64,000 nt of DNA. Origin: DASXKD01 sp963762735. Its GTDB lineage: Bacteria; Actinomycetota; Actinomycetes; Streptosporangiales; Streptosporangiaceae. The stretch lies in NCBI GenBank assembly GCA_963762735.1, contig CAVXMG010000048.1, positions 148,786 through 212,785 on the forward strand, read 5' to 3'. How positions within the stretch are numbered: position 1 is the stretch's first letter; the number at the start of each line of letters is the position of its first letter. The notes below the pieces were generated by a model. It was not told the DNA's origin. It saw only the letters and a list, made by a program, of their open reading frames with translations, and did not search any database. A program made the translations under genes and the position numbers. Positions 17,062-25,719 of the stretch are shown piece by piece.

Positions 17062-17942
17062 TGGCACGCAGCGTCACGGCGGAACCGGGACTTACCACGG
17101 CCGCTCCCGGGCGGCCCGCGGTGCGGCCGAAGCGCCGCCGCAACAACCCCTGGGTGGGCATCGTCGGCTGGGTGCTCGGGATCCTGTTCTTCTTCCCGGT
17201 CCTGTGGATGGTGATCACCTCCTTCAAGACTGAGGCGCAGGCCTACACCACCACGCCGCAATTCGTGTTCACGCCGACCCTCGAGCAGTACAAGACGGTG
17301 TTCGCCAGCGGCATCTGGCCCTACCTGGCGAACTCGGCCTTCGCCACGATCGTGTCCACGTTCTTCGTCCTGCTGCTGGCCACGCCGTGCGCGTTCGCGC
17401 TGTCGCTGCGGCCGGTGAAGAAAACGCGCGACGTGCTGTTCTTCTTCATCAGCACCAAGATGCTGCCGATAGTCGCCGCGATCATCCCGATCTACATCGC
17501 CGCGCGCGACCTGCACATGCTCGACAACATCTTCACGCTGGTGATCCTCTACACGGCGATGAACCTGCCGATCGCGGTGTGGATGATGCGCTCGTTCTTC
17601 CTGGAGGTGCCGGGCGAGCTGCTGGAGGCGGCCGAGATGGACGGGGCGCCGCTGCGCCGGACTGTGACCGAGGTGATCTTGCCGGTGGTGGCGCCAGGCC
17701 TGGCGGCCACCGCGCTGATCTGCTGCATCTTTTCCTGGAATGAGTTCTTCTTCGCGGTGAACCTCACCGCGACCCAAGCCGCCACCGTCCCGGTGTTCCT
17801 CGTCGGCTTCATCTCGTCCGAGGGCCTGTTCTTCGCGCAGCTGTGCGCCGCGGCCACGGTGGCGACGCTGCCCGTCATCCTCGCCGGGTGGATAGCGCAG
17901 CGGCAGCTCGTCCGTGGCCTGTCCTTCGGGGCGATCAAGTGA
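17058..17942 (+). CDS. Sugar ABC transporter permease (MalG/UgpE type)
   Basis: 294 aa; ATG at 17058 overlaps the preceding stop (ATGA). About six membrane helices; EAA motif LLEAAEMDGAPLRRTVTEVI followed by LPVVAPGLAATALI. SFLMPTK-like segment appears as FFISTKMLPIVAAIIPIY. Heterodimer partner of the MalF-type permease. Confidence 0.93.
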   Translation: MMARSVTAEPGLTTAAPGRPAVRPKRRRNNPWVGIVGWVLGILFFFPVLWMVITSFKTEAQAYTTTPQFVFTPTLEQYKTVFASGIWPYLANSAFATIVSTFFVLLLATPCAFALSLRPVKKTRDVLFFFISTKMLPIVAAIIPIYIAARDLHMLDNIFTLVILYTAMNLPIAVWMMRSFFLEVPGELLEAAEMDGAPLRRTVTEVILPVVAPGLAATALICCIFSWNEFFFAVNLTATQAATVPVFLVGFISSEGLFFAQLCAAATVATLPVILAGWIAQRQLVRGLSFGAIK

Positions 17943-17984
17943 GCAACAATTGCCTGGCCACAGGGCCAAACACAGGAGACGATC

Positions 17985-19061
17985 ATGGCTGAGGTCACCT
18001 ACGACGGCGCGACATGCATCTACCCGGGCGCGGACCGCCCCGCGGTGGACGCGCTCCAGCTGGCCATCAAGGACGGCGAGTTTGTGGTCATGGTGGGCCC
18101 CTCGGGATGCGGGAAGACCACGGCGCTGCGGATGCTGGCGGGCCTGGAGGAGATCGACGACGGGTCGGTCTGCATCGGCGGCAAGAACATGGTCGGCGTG
18201 CCTTCACGCGATCGCGACATCGCGATGGTGTTCCAGAACTACGCCCTGTACCCGAGCAAGACCGTCGGTGAGAATATGGGCTTCTCGCTCAAGATGCACG
18301 GCGTGCCCAAGGATGAACGTGCCCGCCGGGTCCGCGAGGCGGCCAAGGTGCTCGACCTGGAGCCGCTGCTCGACCGCAAGCCGCGCAACCTGTCCGGCGG
18401 GCAGCGCCAGCGGGTCGCGATGGGCCGCGCCATCGTCCGCGAGCCCAAGGTCTTCTGCATGGACGAGCCGCTGTCGAACCTCGACGCCCAGCTGCGGGTG
18501 CAAACCCGCACCCAGATCGCCGAGCTGCAGCGCCGCCTGAGGGTCACCACCGTCTACGTGACCCACGACCAGGTGGAGGCCATGACGATGGGCGAGCGAG
18601 TGGCCGTGATGCGGGCCGGGCATCTGCAGCAGTTCGACTCGCCCACCGAGTTGTACGACCGCCCGGCGAACGTCTTCGTCGCCGGGTTCATCGGCTCGCC
18701 CGCGATGAACCGGTTCGACGGCACGCTCGAGGACGGCGCTATCAGGGTGGGCGGCGTCACTCTTCGCCCACCCGAGGGCCAGCTGCAGGCGGCGCAGGGG
18801 CACAGCGAGCTGACCGTGGGGATCAGGCCCGAGCACCTGTCGATCGGCGGGGAAGGGGAGCTGACGCTGGAGGTCGCGCTGGTCGAGGACCTGGGCAGCG
18901 ACTCCTATATCTACGGGCACCTGGCCGGCGACGCGGACAGCCACGTCATCGTCCGGGCGTCCCGGGACCATCCCCGCCCTGGCGAGGTCGTGAAGGTCAA
19001 GGTGGACACTGCGCACCTGCACCTGTTCGATGGCGCCACCGGGCTGCGGGTCGGCGAGTAA
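17985..19061 (+). CDS. Sugar ABC transporter ATPase (MsmK/UgpC type)
   Basis: 358 aa. Walker A GPSGCGKTT, Q-loop MVFQNYALYPS, signature LSGGQRQRVAMGRAI, Walker B KVFCMDEPLSNLDA, switch His in YVTHDQVEAMTMGER. The C-terminal TOBE-type domain (about 235-358, GIRPEHLSI) is typical of CUT1 ATPases. In Streptomyces one MsiK-type ATPase commonly serves many importers; here a dedicated copy sits in the operon. Confidence 0.95.
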   Translation: MAEVTYDGATCIYPGADRPAVDALQLAIKDGEFVVMVGPSGCGKTTALRMLAGLEEIDDGSVCIGGKNMVGVPSRDRDIAMVFQNYALYPSKTVGENMGFSLKMHGVPKDERARRVREAAKVLDLEPLLDRKPRNLSGGQRQRVAMGRAIVREPKVFCMDEPLSNLDAQLRVQTRTQIAELQRRLRVTTVYVTHDQVEAMTMGERVAVMRAGHLQQFDSPTELYDRPANVFVAGFIGSPAMNRFDGTLEDGAIRVGGVTLRPPEGQLQAAQGHSELTVGIRPEHLSIGGEGELTLEVALVEDLGSDSYIYGHLAGDADSHVIVRASRDHPRPGEVVKVKVDTAHLHLFDGATGLRVGE

Positions 19062-19113
19062 TGGCTCATGGCCGCGGGGGGAGACGGGCCTTCAGCGAGG
19101 ACGACGAGGGGGC

Positions 19114-20115
19114 ATGATGCGCGCGGTCGTGTGGGAAAAGCCCGGAGAGCTCAAGGTGACCGAGGTCGCCGATCCGGTGCCGGGACACGGTGAGCTGCTC
19201 GTGCAGGTGGGGGCGTGCGGCATCTGCGGCACGGACCTGCACATCGCCGACGGTGAGTTCCCTCCCACGCCGTACCCGATCATTCCCGGTCACGAGTTCG
19301 CTGGTCGCGTCGTCGCGCTTGGTGACGGCGTGCCCGGTGAATGGCGCGGCGGGGAACGGGTCGCGGTGGACCCGTCGCTGTTCTGCGGGCACTGCCCGGC
19401 ATGCCACGCGGGCCGCGGCAACCTGTGCGCGAACTGGAACGCGATCGGGGACACCGTCAACGGCGCCTTCGCCGAGTATGTCGCAGTCCCGGCGGCCAAC
19501 GCCTACCGCCTGCCGGACGGCGTGGACGACCAGCAGGGCGCCCTCGTCGAACCGCTGTCCTGCGCGGTGCACGGCCTGCGCCGGATCGGGCCTGTCCTCG
19601 GCGAGGACGTGTTGCTGATCGGCGCCGGGACGATGGGCCTGCTGCTGCTTCAGTTGCTGAACCGGGCCGGGGCCCGGTCGGTCACGGTCGTCGACCGCAA
19701 GGCCGCGCGCCTCGAGGTCGCCAAGGCGGTCGGTGCGGCCAGCGTCGCCGGCGACGCCCCCGGGGCCGACCGCGGCACGTTCGGCGTGGCGGTGGACGCG
19801 ACCGGGGTTCCAGCTGCGATCGAGGCCGCCTTTGACAGCCTGGCCCGCGGCGGCCGGCTAATGATCTTCGGCGTCGCTAGCGCGGACGCGGCCGTGTCGC
19901 TCTCGCCGTTCCGCATCTACAACGACGAGATCACCGTGCTCGGGTCGATGGCAGTGTTGAACAGCTTCGGCGCGGCGGCCGAGTTGATAGCGGCGGGCGC
20001 CATCGACACCGGCCCGATGCTGGGCTCACCGTTCGCCCTAGATCAGTTCCCCGAGGCGCTGGCCAGCGTCCGCAGCGGCGAGGGCATCAAGATCCAGGTG
20101 GCACCGGTCAGTTAG
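19114..20115 (+). CDS. Zinc-dependent polyol/alcohol dehydrogenase (MDR family)
   Basis: 333 aa from the ATGATG at 19114, preceded by GAGGGGG. Catalytic zinc ligands: Cys in CGICGTDLH, His/Glu in PGHEFAGRV; the structural zinc group is CGHCPACHAGRGNLC. The NAD site is LIGAGTMGLLLLQ. Closest in layout to sorbitol, threonine or galactitol dehydrogenases. Being the last gene of the uptake operon, it probably oxidises the imported polyol or sugar. Confidence 0.9.
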   Translation: MMRAVVWEKPGELKVTEVADPVPGHGELLVQVGACGICGTDLHIADGEFPPTPYPIIPGHEFAGRVVALGDGVPGEWRGGERVAVDPSLFCGHCPACHAGRGNLCANWNAIGDTVNGAFAEYVAVPAANAYRLPDGVDDQQGALVEPLSCAVHGLRRIGPVLGEDVLLIGAGTMGLLLLQLLNRAGARSVTVVDRKAARLEVAKAVGAASVAGDAPGADRGTFGVAVDATGVPAAIEAAFDSLARGGRLMIFGVASADAAVSLSPFRIYNDEITVLGSMAVLNSFGAAAELIAAGAIDTGPMLGSPFALDQFPEALASVRSGEGIKIQVAPVS

Positions 20116-20310
20116 CGAGTTCTGACCCCTGACTAGCCGGTTTCGCTGGCTCTGCTGTATGACAAATGCCCTGGTAGGCCGTTGGGACACACGATCAGCC
20201 CACGCCTTTAAGGGACCATTTCACATGGGGATTGGCTCCCCGCTGGCTCCTAACAGCTAACAGCGTCCGGTCGGCGTAGCGGTCCCCGCGGCTGCAGGGG
20301 GTGGCTATGC
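20116..20310. other. Intergenic, with an isolated GGCTCCC motif pair
   Basis: No gene. A TTGGCTCCC motif begins at 20232, followed by a second GGCTCC at about 20243. It resembles the motif pairs found 107 bp from the tRNA-Pro half-genes, but no tRNA-like sequence lies at that distance here. Confidence 0.35.
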
Positions 20311-20576
20311 GGGTGAGTTCTGGCCCCGTCTTCGGGTGCGTCCTGGCCCCACCGGGGTGATCGCGGGATCTGGTTCGGACGGGTTCTGGCCCCACCCTGG
20401 CGGGGGTGGTGGGATGATCGTGGTTGCTGATGGTGGTGAAGTGCTTACAGCCTGCTCATGATTCTTGAGAGGCGTATGTGGCGTCACGGTCGAAGGTGGA
20501 GCTATTCGCGGCGGTCCGCAGGGACAGCCGTAGCGGTGGGCTGTCGGTGCGGGAGCGGTCGAGGTGGGGGGGGTAG
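20311..20576 (+). mobile_element. Left end of an IS21-family element with truncated istA
   Basis: Three direct repeats of the core CTGGCCCC (about 20319, 20342, 20385) look like the multiple terminal repeats of IS21 ends. They are followed from GTG at 20478 by 32 codons reading SRSKVELFAAVRRDSRSG and LSVRERSR, the usual N-terminus of IstA transposases, then a TAG at 20574. The rest of istA and all of istB are missing. The next gene starts 2 bp later. Confidence 0.6.
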
Positions 20577-20578
20577 TG

Positions 20579-22303
20579 ATGCACGGGATGTACCGGTTCG
20601 TTATGCGCGCGTGTGCTGTCGCGGCGGCAGGTGCTGCGCTGGGCATGGGGATGGTGGCGGCGGCCGGCGCTTCGGATGGCGGCGGTGTCACGATCCGCCC
20701 CGGTGCTTCCCGCCCGGCGGGCGCAGTAGCTGGTCGCGGTGGGGCGCTGCGGGCCGCTCTAGGCTTATCTGCGGCGGAGGCCAAGGTCCCTTACAACTGG
20801 GTCAAGCGGTCGCCGTCGGTCTCGCCCAGCGGCTTCTACGACTCGGCCATGGTGTATGACTCGGCGCGCCACGTGAGCGTGCTGTTCGGAGGCTACGGCG
20901 GCGGCCAGTGGGATAACCAAACCTGGGAATGGGACGGTAGTAACTGGACCCAGATGCGTCCGGCCACCAGCCCGTCGCCCCGCGCTGGGATCCACTCCCC
21001 GGAGATGGTCTACGACTCTTTTCGTCACGTCACCGTCCTGTTCGGCGGTGACAGCGAGGACACCAACCTCAACGACACCTGGGAATGGAACGGTAACAAC
21101 TGGACCCAGATGCATCCGGCCACCTCGCCGCCCGTTCGGTCAGGGGCCGTCATGGCCTATGACTGGGTCAGCCACGTCACCGTGCTCTTCGGCGGTAACG
21201 GAAACTCCGGGAAGCTCCTCAACGACACGTGGGAGTGGGACGGCTCCAACTGGACCCAGATGCATCCGGCCACCAGCCCGCCGGCCCGCTTCAGCGCCTC
21301 TATGGCGTATGACTCGGCTCTGCATGAGATGGTGTTGTTCGGGGGCCAGAATGCTAGTGGGGGTGTCTACAACGACACCTGGGAATGGGACGGGAACAAC
21401 TGGACTAAGATGACACCGGCCACCTCGCCGTCCGCTCGCGTGAACCAAGTGATGGCCGACGACTCGGTGCGCCATGTGATGGTGATGTTCGGCGGTTCAG
21501 CCTGCTACGAATGTAGTCACCTTTTTGGTGACACCTGGGAGTGGGACGGCTCCAACTGGACCCAACTCTATCCTGCAACCGTTCCGCCAGCTCGCGCTCT
21601 GCAATCGATGGCCTACGATTCGGAGCGAGGCGTCACCGTCATGTTCGGCGGAGTCGGTACCGTCTGTTGCTCTCTCGACGACACCTGGGAGCTAGAGACA
21701 GCTCTAACGCCAGCGAACCTATCAATCAACCGAGCCCGGGGATCATTCAACGCCCCCATTACCATCACCGGCACCGGCTTCGGGCCAAGCGAACTCGTCA
21801 ATATCTATAATGACGCGACCACTTCTTCACCAATCTACACGGCCGTCACCGACAACAACACCGGCAGCTTCGTTATCAACCGGCGCGTGGTGGCGCAGGC
21901 ATACGGGTCTCATGCGCTCATCGCCGTCGGTCAGACGAGCCAGCGTCAAGGCAGCACCACTTTCTTCATGAAGGCCAGTCTGGGACTCCGCCCGGCCGAG
22001 GGCGTAACTGGCCAAACGGTTGGAGTGACAGGGCACGGCTACGGGGCCAGCGAGACCGTGGAGCTGCGCTGGAACAGACCTACCGGGCCAATACTGCGCC
22101 GGGATGTCACCGACAGCCAAGGCGCCCTGTACAGCTTCTTCATTGTTCCAAAGGGCGCAATGCCAGGACCGCACCTGGTGTACGCCACAGGAACACAAAC
22201 CAGAGCACGGGTAATCGCCAAGTTCACCGTTTCACCGCGCAATAGATCGATCACTCCAAAGGCACTACTCGGGCCCGCACTTCGGGCCACCCAAGCCCGA
22301 TAA
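20579..22303 (+). CDS. Secreted kelch-repeat beta-propeller protein
   Basis: 574 aa from ATG at 20579 (GTG codons at 20564 and 20576 are alternatives). An N-terminal signal peptide (residues about 1-33, Ala-rich core) is followed by six kelch-like repeats of about 55 residues, each with DTWEWDGSNWTQM, PATSPP.AR and HVTVLFGG elements, over about residues 70-385. The C-terminal 190 residues hold two Ig/IPT-like segments (ITGTGFGPSELV and VTGHGYGASETVEL). No catalytic motif is seen; a binding or surface role is likely. It sits directly after an IS21 relic, with hydrolase pseudogenes downstream. Confidence 0.8.
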   Translation: MHGMYRFVMRACAVAAAGAALGMGMVAAAGASDGGGVTIRPGASRPAGAVAGRGGALRAALGLSAAEAKVPYNWVKRSPSVSPSGFYDSAMVYDSARHVSVLFGGYGGGQWDNQTWEWDGSNWTQMRPATSPSPRAGIHSPEMVYDSFRHVTVLFGGDSEDTNLNDTWEWNGNNWTQMHPATSPPVRSGAVMAYDWVSHVTVLFGGNGNSGKLLNDTWEWDGSNWTQMHPATSPPARFSASMAYDSALHEMVLFGGQNASGGVYNDTWEWDGNNWTKMTPATSPSARVNQVMADDSVRHVMVMFGGSACYECSHLFGDTWEWDGSNWTQLYPATVPPARALQSMAYDSERGVTVMFGGVGTVCCSLDDTWELETALTPANLSINRARGSFNAPITITGTGFGPSELVNIYNDATTSSPIYTAVTDNNTGSFVINRRVVAQAYGSHALIAVGQTSQRQGSTTFFMKASLGLRPAEGVTGQTVGVTGHGYGASETVELRWNRPTGPILRRDVTDSQGALYSFFIVPKGAMPGPHLVYATGTQTRARVIAKFTVSPRNRSITPKALLGPALRATQAR

Positions 22304-22702
22304 TCGGGGGGGGGGCTGGTGGCAGCGTTGGTGATGACCGCCCCGCCGTAGGAGTGCCCGACCAAGACGATGGGGCCGTACAAGGTGTTTAGGAAGTCAC
22401 GCAGGAACGCGGGGGTCGTAGCGGAGACCGACCAGCGGGTTCGGTGGCGCTTAGACCGTGTACCCGTCGCGTTGGAGCCGCGTGACGACCGCGTCCCAGC
22501 TGGAACTGTTCGCCCACGCCCCCTGCACCAGCACGACAGACGGCTTGGCCCCGCTGGCGGAGCCGGTCTTGGTGACGGCGGCGGCAGGGGTGACCGCCTG
22601 GGCGGACGCCTGGCTTACCACGACGGTGAGCGCAGCCGTGGCCAGGACCGCGGCGGACACGCTAATGCGCAGCCGTCCCCGCGCAGCGTGGATGATCTTC
22701 AT
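22304..22702 (-). pseudogene. Secreted alpha/beta-hydrolase pseudogene
   Basis: ATG at 22702 (GAGGAG upstream) opens a signal peptide (SVSAAVLATAALTVVVSQA) and the hydrolase start SVVLVQGAWANSSSWDAV to RDGYTV, where an in-frame TAA interrupts; the following codons still read APPNPL as expected. A frameshift then moves the nucleophile elbow to another frame: GPIVLVGHSYGGAVITNAAT. Everything after the elbow is missing, the coding ending at the 3' end of the kelch gene. So it carries one nonsense codon, one frameshift and a 3' truncation. Confidence 0.75.
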
Positions 22703-22795
22703 TTGATGGGGCTCTCCTCGCGGCGATTTGCAAGGGGCAGGTGCCTGCCCGTTGCGACTGTGCGCCACGTCACCAGGGCTGCGGTATCGGCAACC

Positions 22796-22820
22796 TGACT
22801 GCACCTGGCAGGTGCAGTCA
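22796..22820. promoter_or_regulatory. 25-bp palindrome between divergent hydrolase genes
   Basis: Perfect 10-bp arms TGACTGCACC (22796-22805) and GGTGCAGTCA (22811-22820) around TGGCA. It lies between two divergent start regions (22702 and 22903), so it is more likely an operator than a terminator. Confidence 0.6.
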
Positions 22821-22902
22821 ACATGCGGATACCCCGCCGGCTCCCCGCACGCCAGCATGACGGCAGACAACCATCGCCTAGGAAGTGAAGGGGATCGCCG
22901 CC

Positions 22903-23396
22903 ATGGATGCCCTGCCCAACATCGTCCTCGTCCACGGCGCCTGGGCCGACGGCTCCTGCTGGAGCGGCTTCATCGAGCGCCTGCAGGCCGACGGCTACCA
23001 CGTCACCGCACCCCAGTTCCCGATGACCGCGCTGGCCGACGACGTCGCCCGCTTGCGCCGCGTACTGGACCTCCAAGACGGCCCCACGATCGTCGCCGGA
23101 CACTCCTACGGCGGCCAGATCACGACCGCGCTCGGCGCCGACGCGCCCAACGTGGCCGGCCTGGTCTACATCGCAGCGTTCGGGCTCGATGAGGGCGAAT
23201 CCCTCGGCGCCCTGCTATCCCAAGGACCCACGCCCCGGCGCTCGCGCACCTGTTCACCGACAACCAAGGCTTCGGCTGGCTCCCGGAGGACGACTTCGTC
23301 AAACACTTCGCCGCCGACGTCGACCCAGTCCGGGCCAAGGTGATGCATGCGGTGCAGCAGCCACTGGCCGGGTCCACCGTCACCGCGACAGCTTGA
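22903..23396 (+). pseudogene. Alpha/beta-hydrolase pseudogene (frameshifted, truncated)
   Basis: ATG at 22903 reads NIVLVHGAWADGSCW, the oxyanion HG motif, then TIVAGHSYGGQITTAL with the nucleophile Ser. Near 23235 the frame breaks: the true continuation PALAHLFTDNQGFGWLPEDD and on to KVMHAVQQPLAGS is in another frame and stops at 23396. The catalytic Asp and His region, normally about 70 residues further, is absent. Related to the pseudogene at 22304-22702. Confidence 0.75.
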
Positions 23397-23467
23397 CCGG
23401 GTGCCGGCATCTGGCAACCCCTGACCCTCCGCGCCAAGCGTCCCTGACCTGCCGAAGGAGCACCGCC

Positions 23468-23929
23468 ATGCCGATGATTGACGTTTACGCCGCTGCCGGG
23501 ACGTTCTCCGATACATCTCAGCTCGCCAAGGACCTCGCGGCCACCTTGATGGCAGTCGAAGGGGTTCCGAACATCCCGATGTTCCGAAAGAACACCGCCG
23601 CGTTCGTCCATGAGCTCCCTCCTTCCTCGTTCGCAAACGTCGACGGCGACAGCACCTACGTACGGGTTCAGGTTCTTACAAATGCCGGCGCGTTGGACCG
23701 CGACAAGCAGCTCGCCGCGGTACGGCAGCTCACGGATCTGATCGCCACGGCCGGCGGTGACTCGTCTCTGACGGAGCGCACATGGGTCCTGCTGACAGAG
23801 GCTCCCGAGGGCGGCTGGGGCTTGTGGGGCCACGCCCACCTCAACGAGGAGCTGGTGACCGCCGCTCGCGCCGAGATCGCGAAGCTCCAGGCCGGAACGA
23901 AACAGCTAGAGGAAGAGAACGAGAAATGA
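23468..23929 (+). CDS. Tautomerase-family protein (4-oxalocrotonate-tautomerase-like)
   Basis: 153 aa with AAGGAG before ATG at 23468. It starts MPMIDVYAAAGTF; the proline exposed after Met removal is the general base in this superfamily. Two OTase-like halves of about 60-70 residues (SQLAKDLAATLMAVEG; RDKQLAAVRQLTDLIA) support a fused tautomerase subunit. It overlaps (ATGA) a broken metallo-hydrolase downstream. Confidence 0.7.
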   Translation: MPMIDVYAAAGTFSDTSQLAKDLAATLMAVEGVPNIPMFRKNTAAFVHELPPSSFANVDGDSTYVRVQVLTNAGALDRDKQLAAVRQLTDLIATAGGDSSLTERTWVLLTEAPEGGWGLWGHAHLNEELVTAARAEIAKLQAGTKQLEEENEK

Positions 23930-24315
23930 GCACCAGCCCGTTGTCGATTGACGTTTACGTCAGCCCGATGCGGCCGTACAACTGCCCGGATCAGCTCGCT
24001 GAGGGCGAGGTCGCCACCTGGGCGCCATCAAGCAGCACCCTGATCTCCGGCCCTACCGATGGGATCCTGATCGACGCCCTGCTGACATTCAATAACGCGG
24101 ACGAGATCGCCGCGTGGGCGAAGGGGTCCGGCAAGAAGATCACGGGCATTTACATCACGCATGGGGGTCGCCAGCATCGATGCGATCGCCACGCTGAACC
24201 CGAAGATCGTGGTTGCTGGCCACAAGAGCGTAGGGGCCTCCGACCTTCCGGAGAACCTCGCAGCGAGCCAGCAATACCTGCGCGACTTCGACGATGCGGT
24301 CGCTGACAGCGGCGG
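23926..24315 (+). pseudogene. MBL-fold metallo-hydrolase pseudogene with internal deletion
   Basis: N-terminal part from ATG at 23926: STLISGPTDGILIDALLT and GKKITGIYITHGG, where the HxHxDH zinc motif should follow but does not. The reading then shifts and resumes as the family C-terminus, IDAIATLNPKIVVAGHK then DLPENLAASQQYLRDF. The central part with the metal ligands has been deleted. The 3' end is joined to an acetyltransferase fragment. Confidence 0.75.
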
Positions 24316-24608
24316 ACCGAGCCGCGCTGGCGAAGCTGCCCGGTCACGTGTCACCGCAAAGCGCCATCGGGCGGTTTCACGGCGCACTAAACAGACTGAC
24401 GGACCCATTGCTCGACCGGCTCCTCGATCTGGAGCCAGGGCGACACGAGGCGCTGGTCGCGGCCGACGAGCTTGGAATCGCAGGCGTCGCGCGGTTCATT
24501 CGGGACGAAGACGCTTCGAGCACAGCCGAGGTCGCGATTATCATCGCGGACGACGGGCAACACCAAGGGGTCGCGCGGCTGATGCTCGATCGGCTCAAGT
24601 TGAGATGA
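24294..24608 (+). pseudogene. GNAT acetyltransferase fragment
   Basis: Reads RSLTAADRAALAKLPGHV, RHEALVAADELGIAGVARF and AEVAIIIADDGQHQGVARLM, the order seen in GNAT domains of the protein acetyltransferase type, but starts inside the domain and stops after only 104 codons. It is fused to the tail of the MBL pseudogene and ends in an ATGA overlap with tag. Confidence 0.6.
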
Positions 24609-25204
24609 GCAGCGACGTGATCGTCGGGCACGACGGGAAGCCACGCTGCGGCTGGGCCGGCGTCGGCGATACCGCCCTCGGCCGCTACCACGACGAGGTC
24701 TGGGGGACCCGCACCTACGACCAGTCCGCGATGTTCGAGGCGCTCACCCTGGGCGTATTCGAGGTCGGGCTGAGCTGGTCGATCGTGTTCGGGAAGCGGG
24801 ACGCATTCCGGGAGGCCTTCCGGGGCTTCGACGTCGCCAAGGTCGCGGCGATGACCGAGCGGGACGTTGACCGGCTGGTCCAGGACGCTTCGATCATCCG
24901 CAACCGTGGCAAGATCCAGGCCACCGTCGACAACGCACGCGCGATGATGTCCGCGTCGCCGAGCCTGGTGACGCTCGCGAAGTCCCACCAGATCACCCGC
25001 AAGCGCGCACCGTGGTCCGTTGCCGACCTGCCGAAGTCGACCCCGCAGGCGGAGGCGTTTGCCAAGCAGTTGAAGTCGCAGGGGTACCGCTTCGTGGGGC
25101 CTACCAGTGTCTACGCGTTCATGCAGAACGTCGGCGTGGTCAACGACCACGTCCATGGATGCTTTCGCGCCACCGACTACCTCATCACGGCCCGGCGGCT
25201 CTAG
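24605..25204 (+). CDS. tag: DNA-3-methyladenine glycosylase I
   Basis: 199 aa, usual length. Base-excision repair enzyme removing 3-methyladenine. Zinc ligands and active site as in Tag: RCGWAG near the N-terminus, RYHDEVWGT, the FEALTLGVFEVGLSWSIVFG helix, and C-terminal MQNVGVVNDHVHGCF. ATG overlaps the upstream fragment stop (ATGA). It is an intact housekeeping gene in an otherwise decayed stretch. Confidence 0.93.
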   Translation: MSSDVIVGHDGKPRCGWAGVGDTALGRYHDEVWGTRTYDQSAMFEALTLGVFEVGLSWSIVFGKRDAFREAFRGFDVAKVAAMTERDVDRLVQDASIIRNRGKIQATVDNARAMMSASPSLVTLAKSHQITRKRAPWSVADLPKSTPQAEAFAKQLKSQGYRFVGPTSVYAFMQNVGVVNDHVHGCFRATDYLITARRL

Positions 25205-25352
25205 CTGCGCCAAACAGCTCGGCCGACCTCCCAGAGTCAGCGCGCCGAACGACCTTGGGTGCGATGCCCGGCAGGGCCCGCGGCGCCACCGTGATCGTTC
25301 CCACTTGCGCGATTTTCGGTCCCAATTCGGGGCCAAGCGTTCGAAAAACCCG

Positions 25353-25523
25353 TCGGGACGGCCGGATTTGAACCGGCGACCCCTTGACCCCCAGGCACGA
25401 ATCCAGCGTCTGGCCCGGTCTGAGGGCGTCGAGGGGAGAGTCTCTCACCTGCAGGAAAGCCCCGGGCGGGTCACGGTGAGTCGAGGGGAATCCGGAGGCG
25501 TTGGCTCCCGTAACTGGCTCCCA
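25353..25523 (-). repeat. tRNA-Pro(GGG) 3' half plus conserved flank, copy 1
   Basis: On the minus strand 25394-25353 reads the anticodon loop (CTGGGGG), 3' anticodon stem TCAAG, variable loop GGGTC, T arm GCCGG-TTCAAAT-CCGGC, 3' acceptor strand CGTCCCG and discriminator A. G72 (expected C1-G72 pair) and the GGG anticodon identify tRNA-Pro. The 5' half is missing. Beyond the core a diverged flank leads to paired motifs TTGGCTCCC (25501) and TGGCTCCCAG (to 25524), starting 107 bp from the core end. Interpreted as an attachment-site remnant. Confidence 0.8.
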
Positions 25524-25598
25524 GAGCCATGACCGTCAGAGGCCTGTCGGGGGACTGGTCTACCCTCAGACATGACCAGCGATGGTCATCGCTTGCTG

Positions 25599-25655
25599 GT
25601 AACCCGGGCCACGCCCTCGCCGAATCGTTCTTCGCCTCCCTCAAGGCGAGCTGAT
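25599..25655 (+). mobile_element. IS3/IS481-type transposase relic
   Basis: Reads GNPGHALAESFFASLKAS and a stop, the region around the third catalytic acid (NALAESFFASLK) of IS3-type DDE transposases. Only this fragment is left. Confidence 0.5.
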
Positions 25656-25719
25656 AGATACACGGGCCTAGTACCACTCGCAAGGCCACCGGAGCAATTG
25701 TCAAGACCTGTGGATTGAT

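Noticed and set aside
14712..17969. Long minus-strand ORFs opposite the ABC transporter genes
   Set aside because: High third-position G+C produces long antisense frames; they are Arg/His/Asp-rich and lack family motifs, whereas the plus strand has all ABC motifs.
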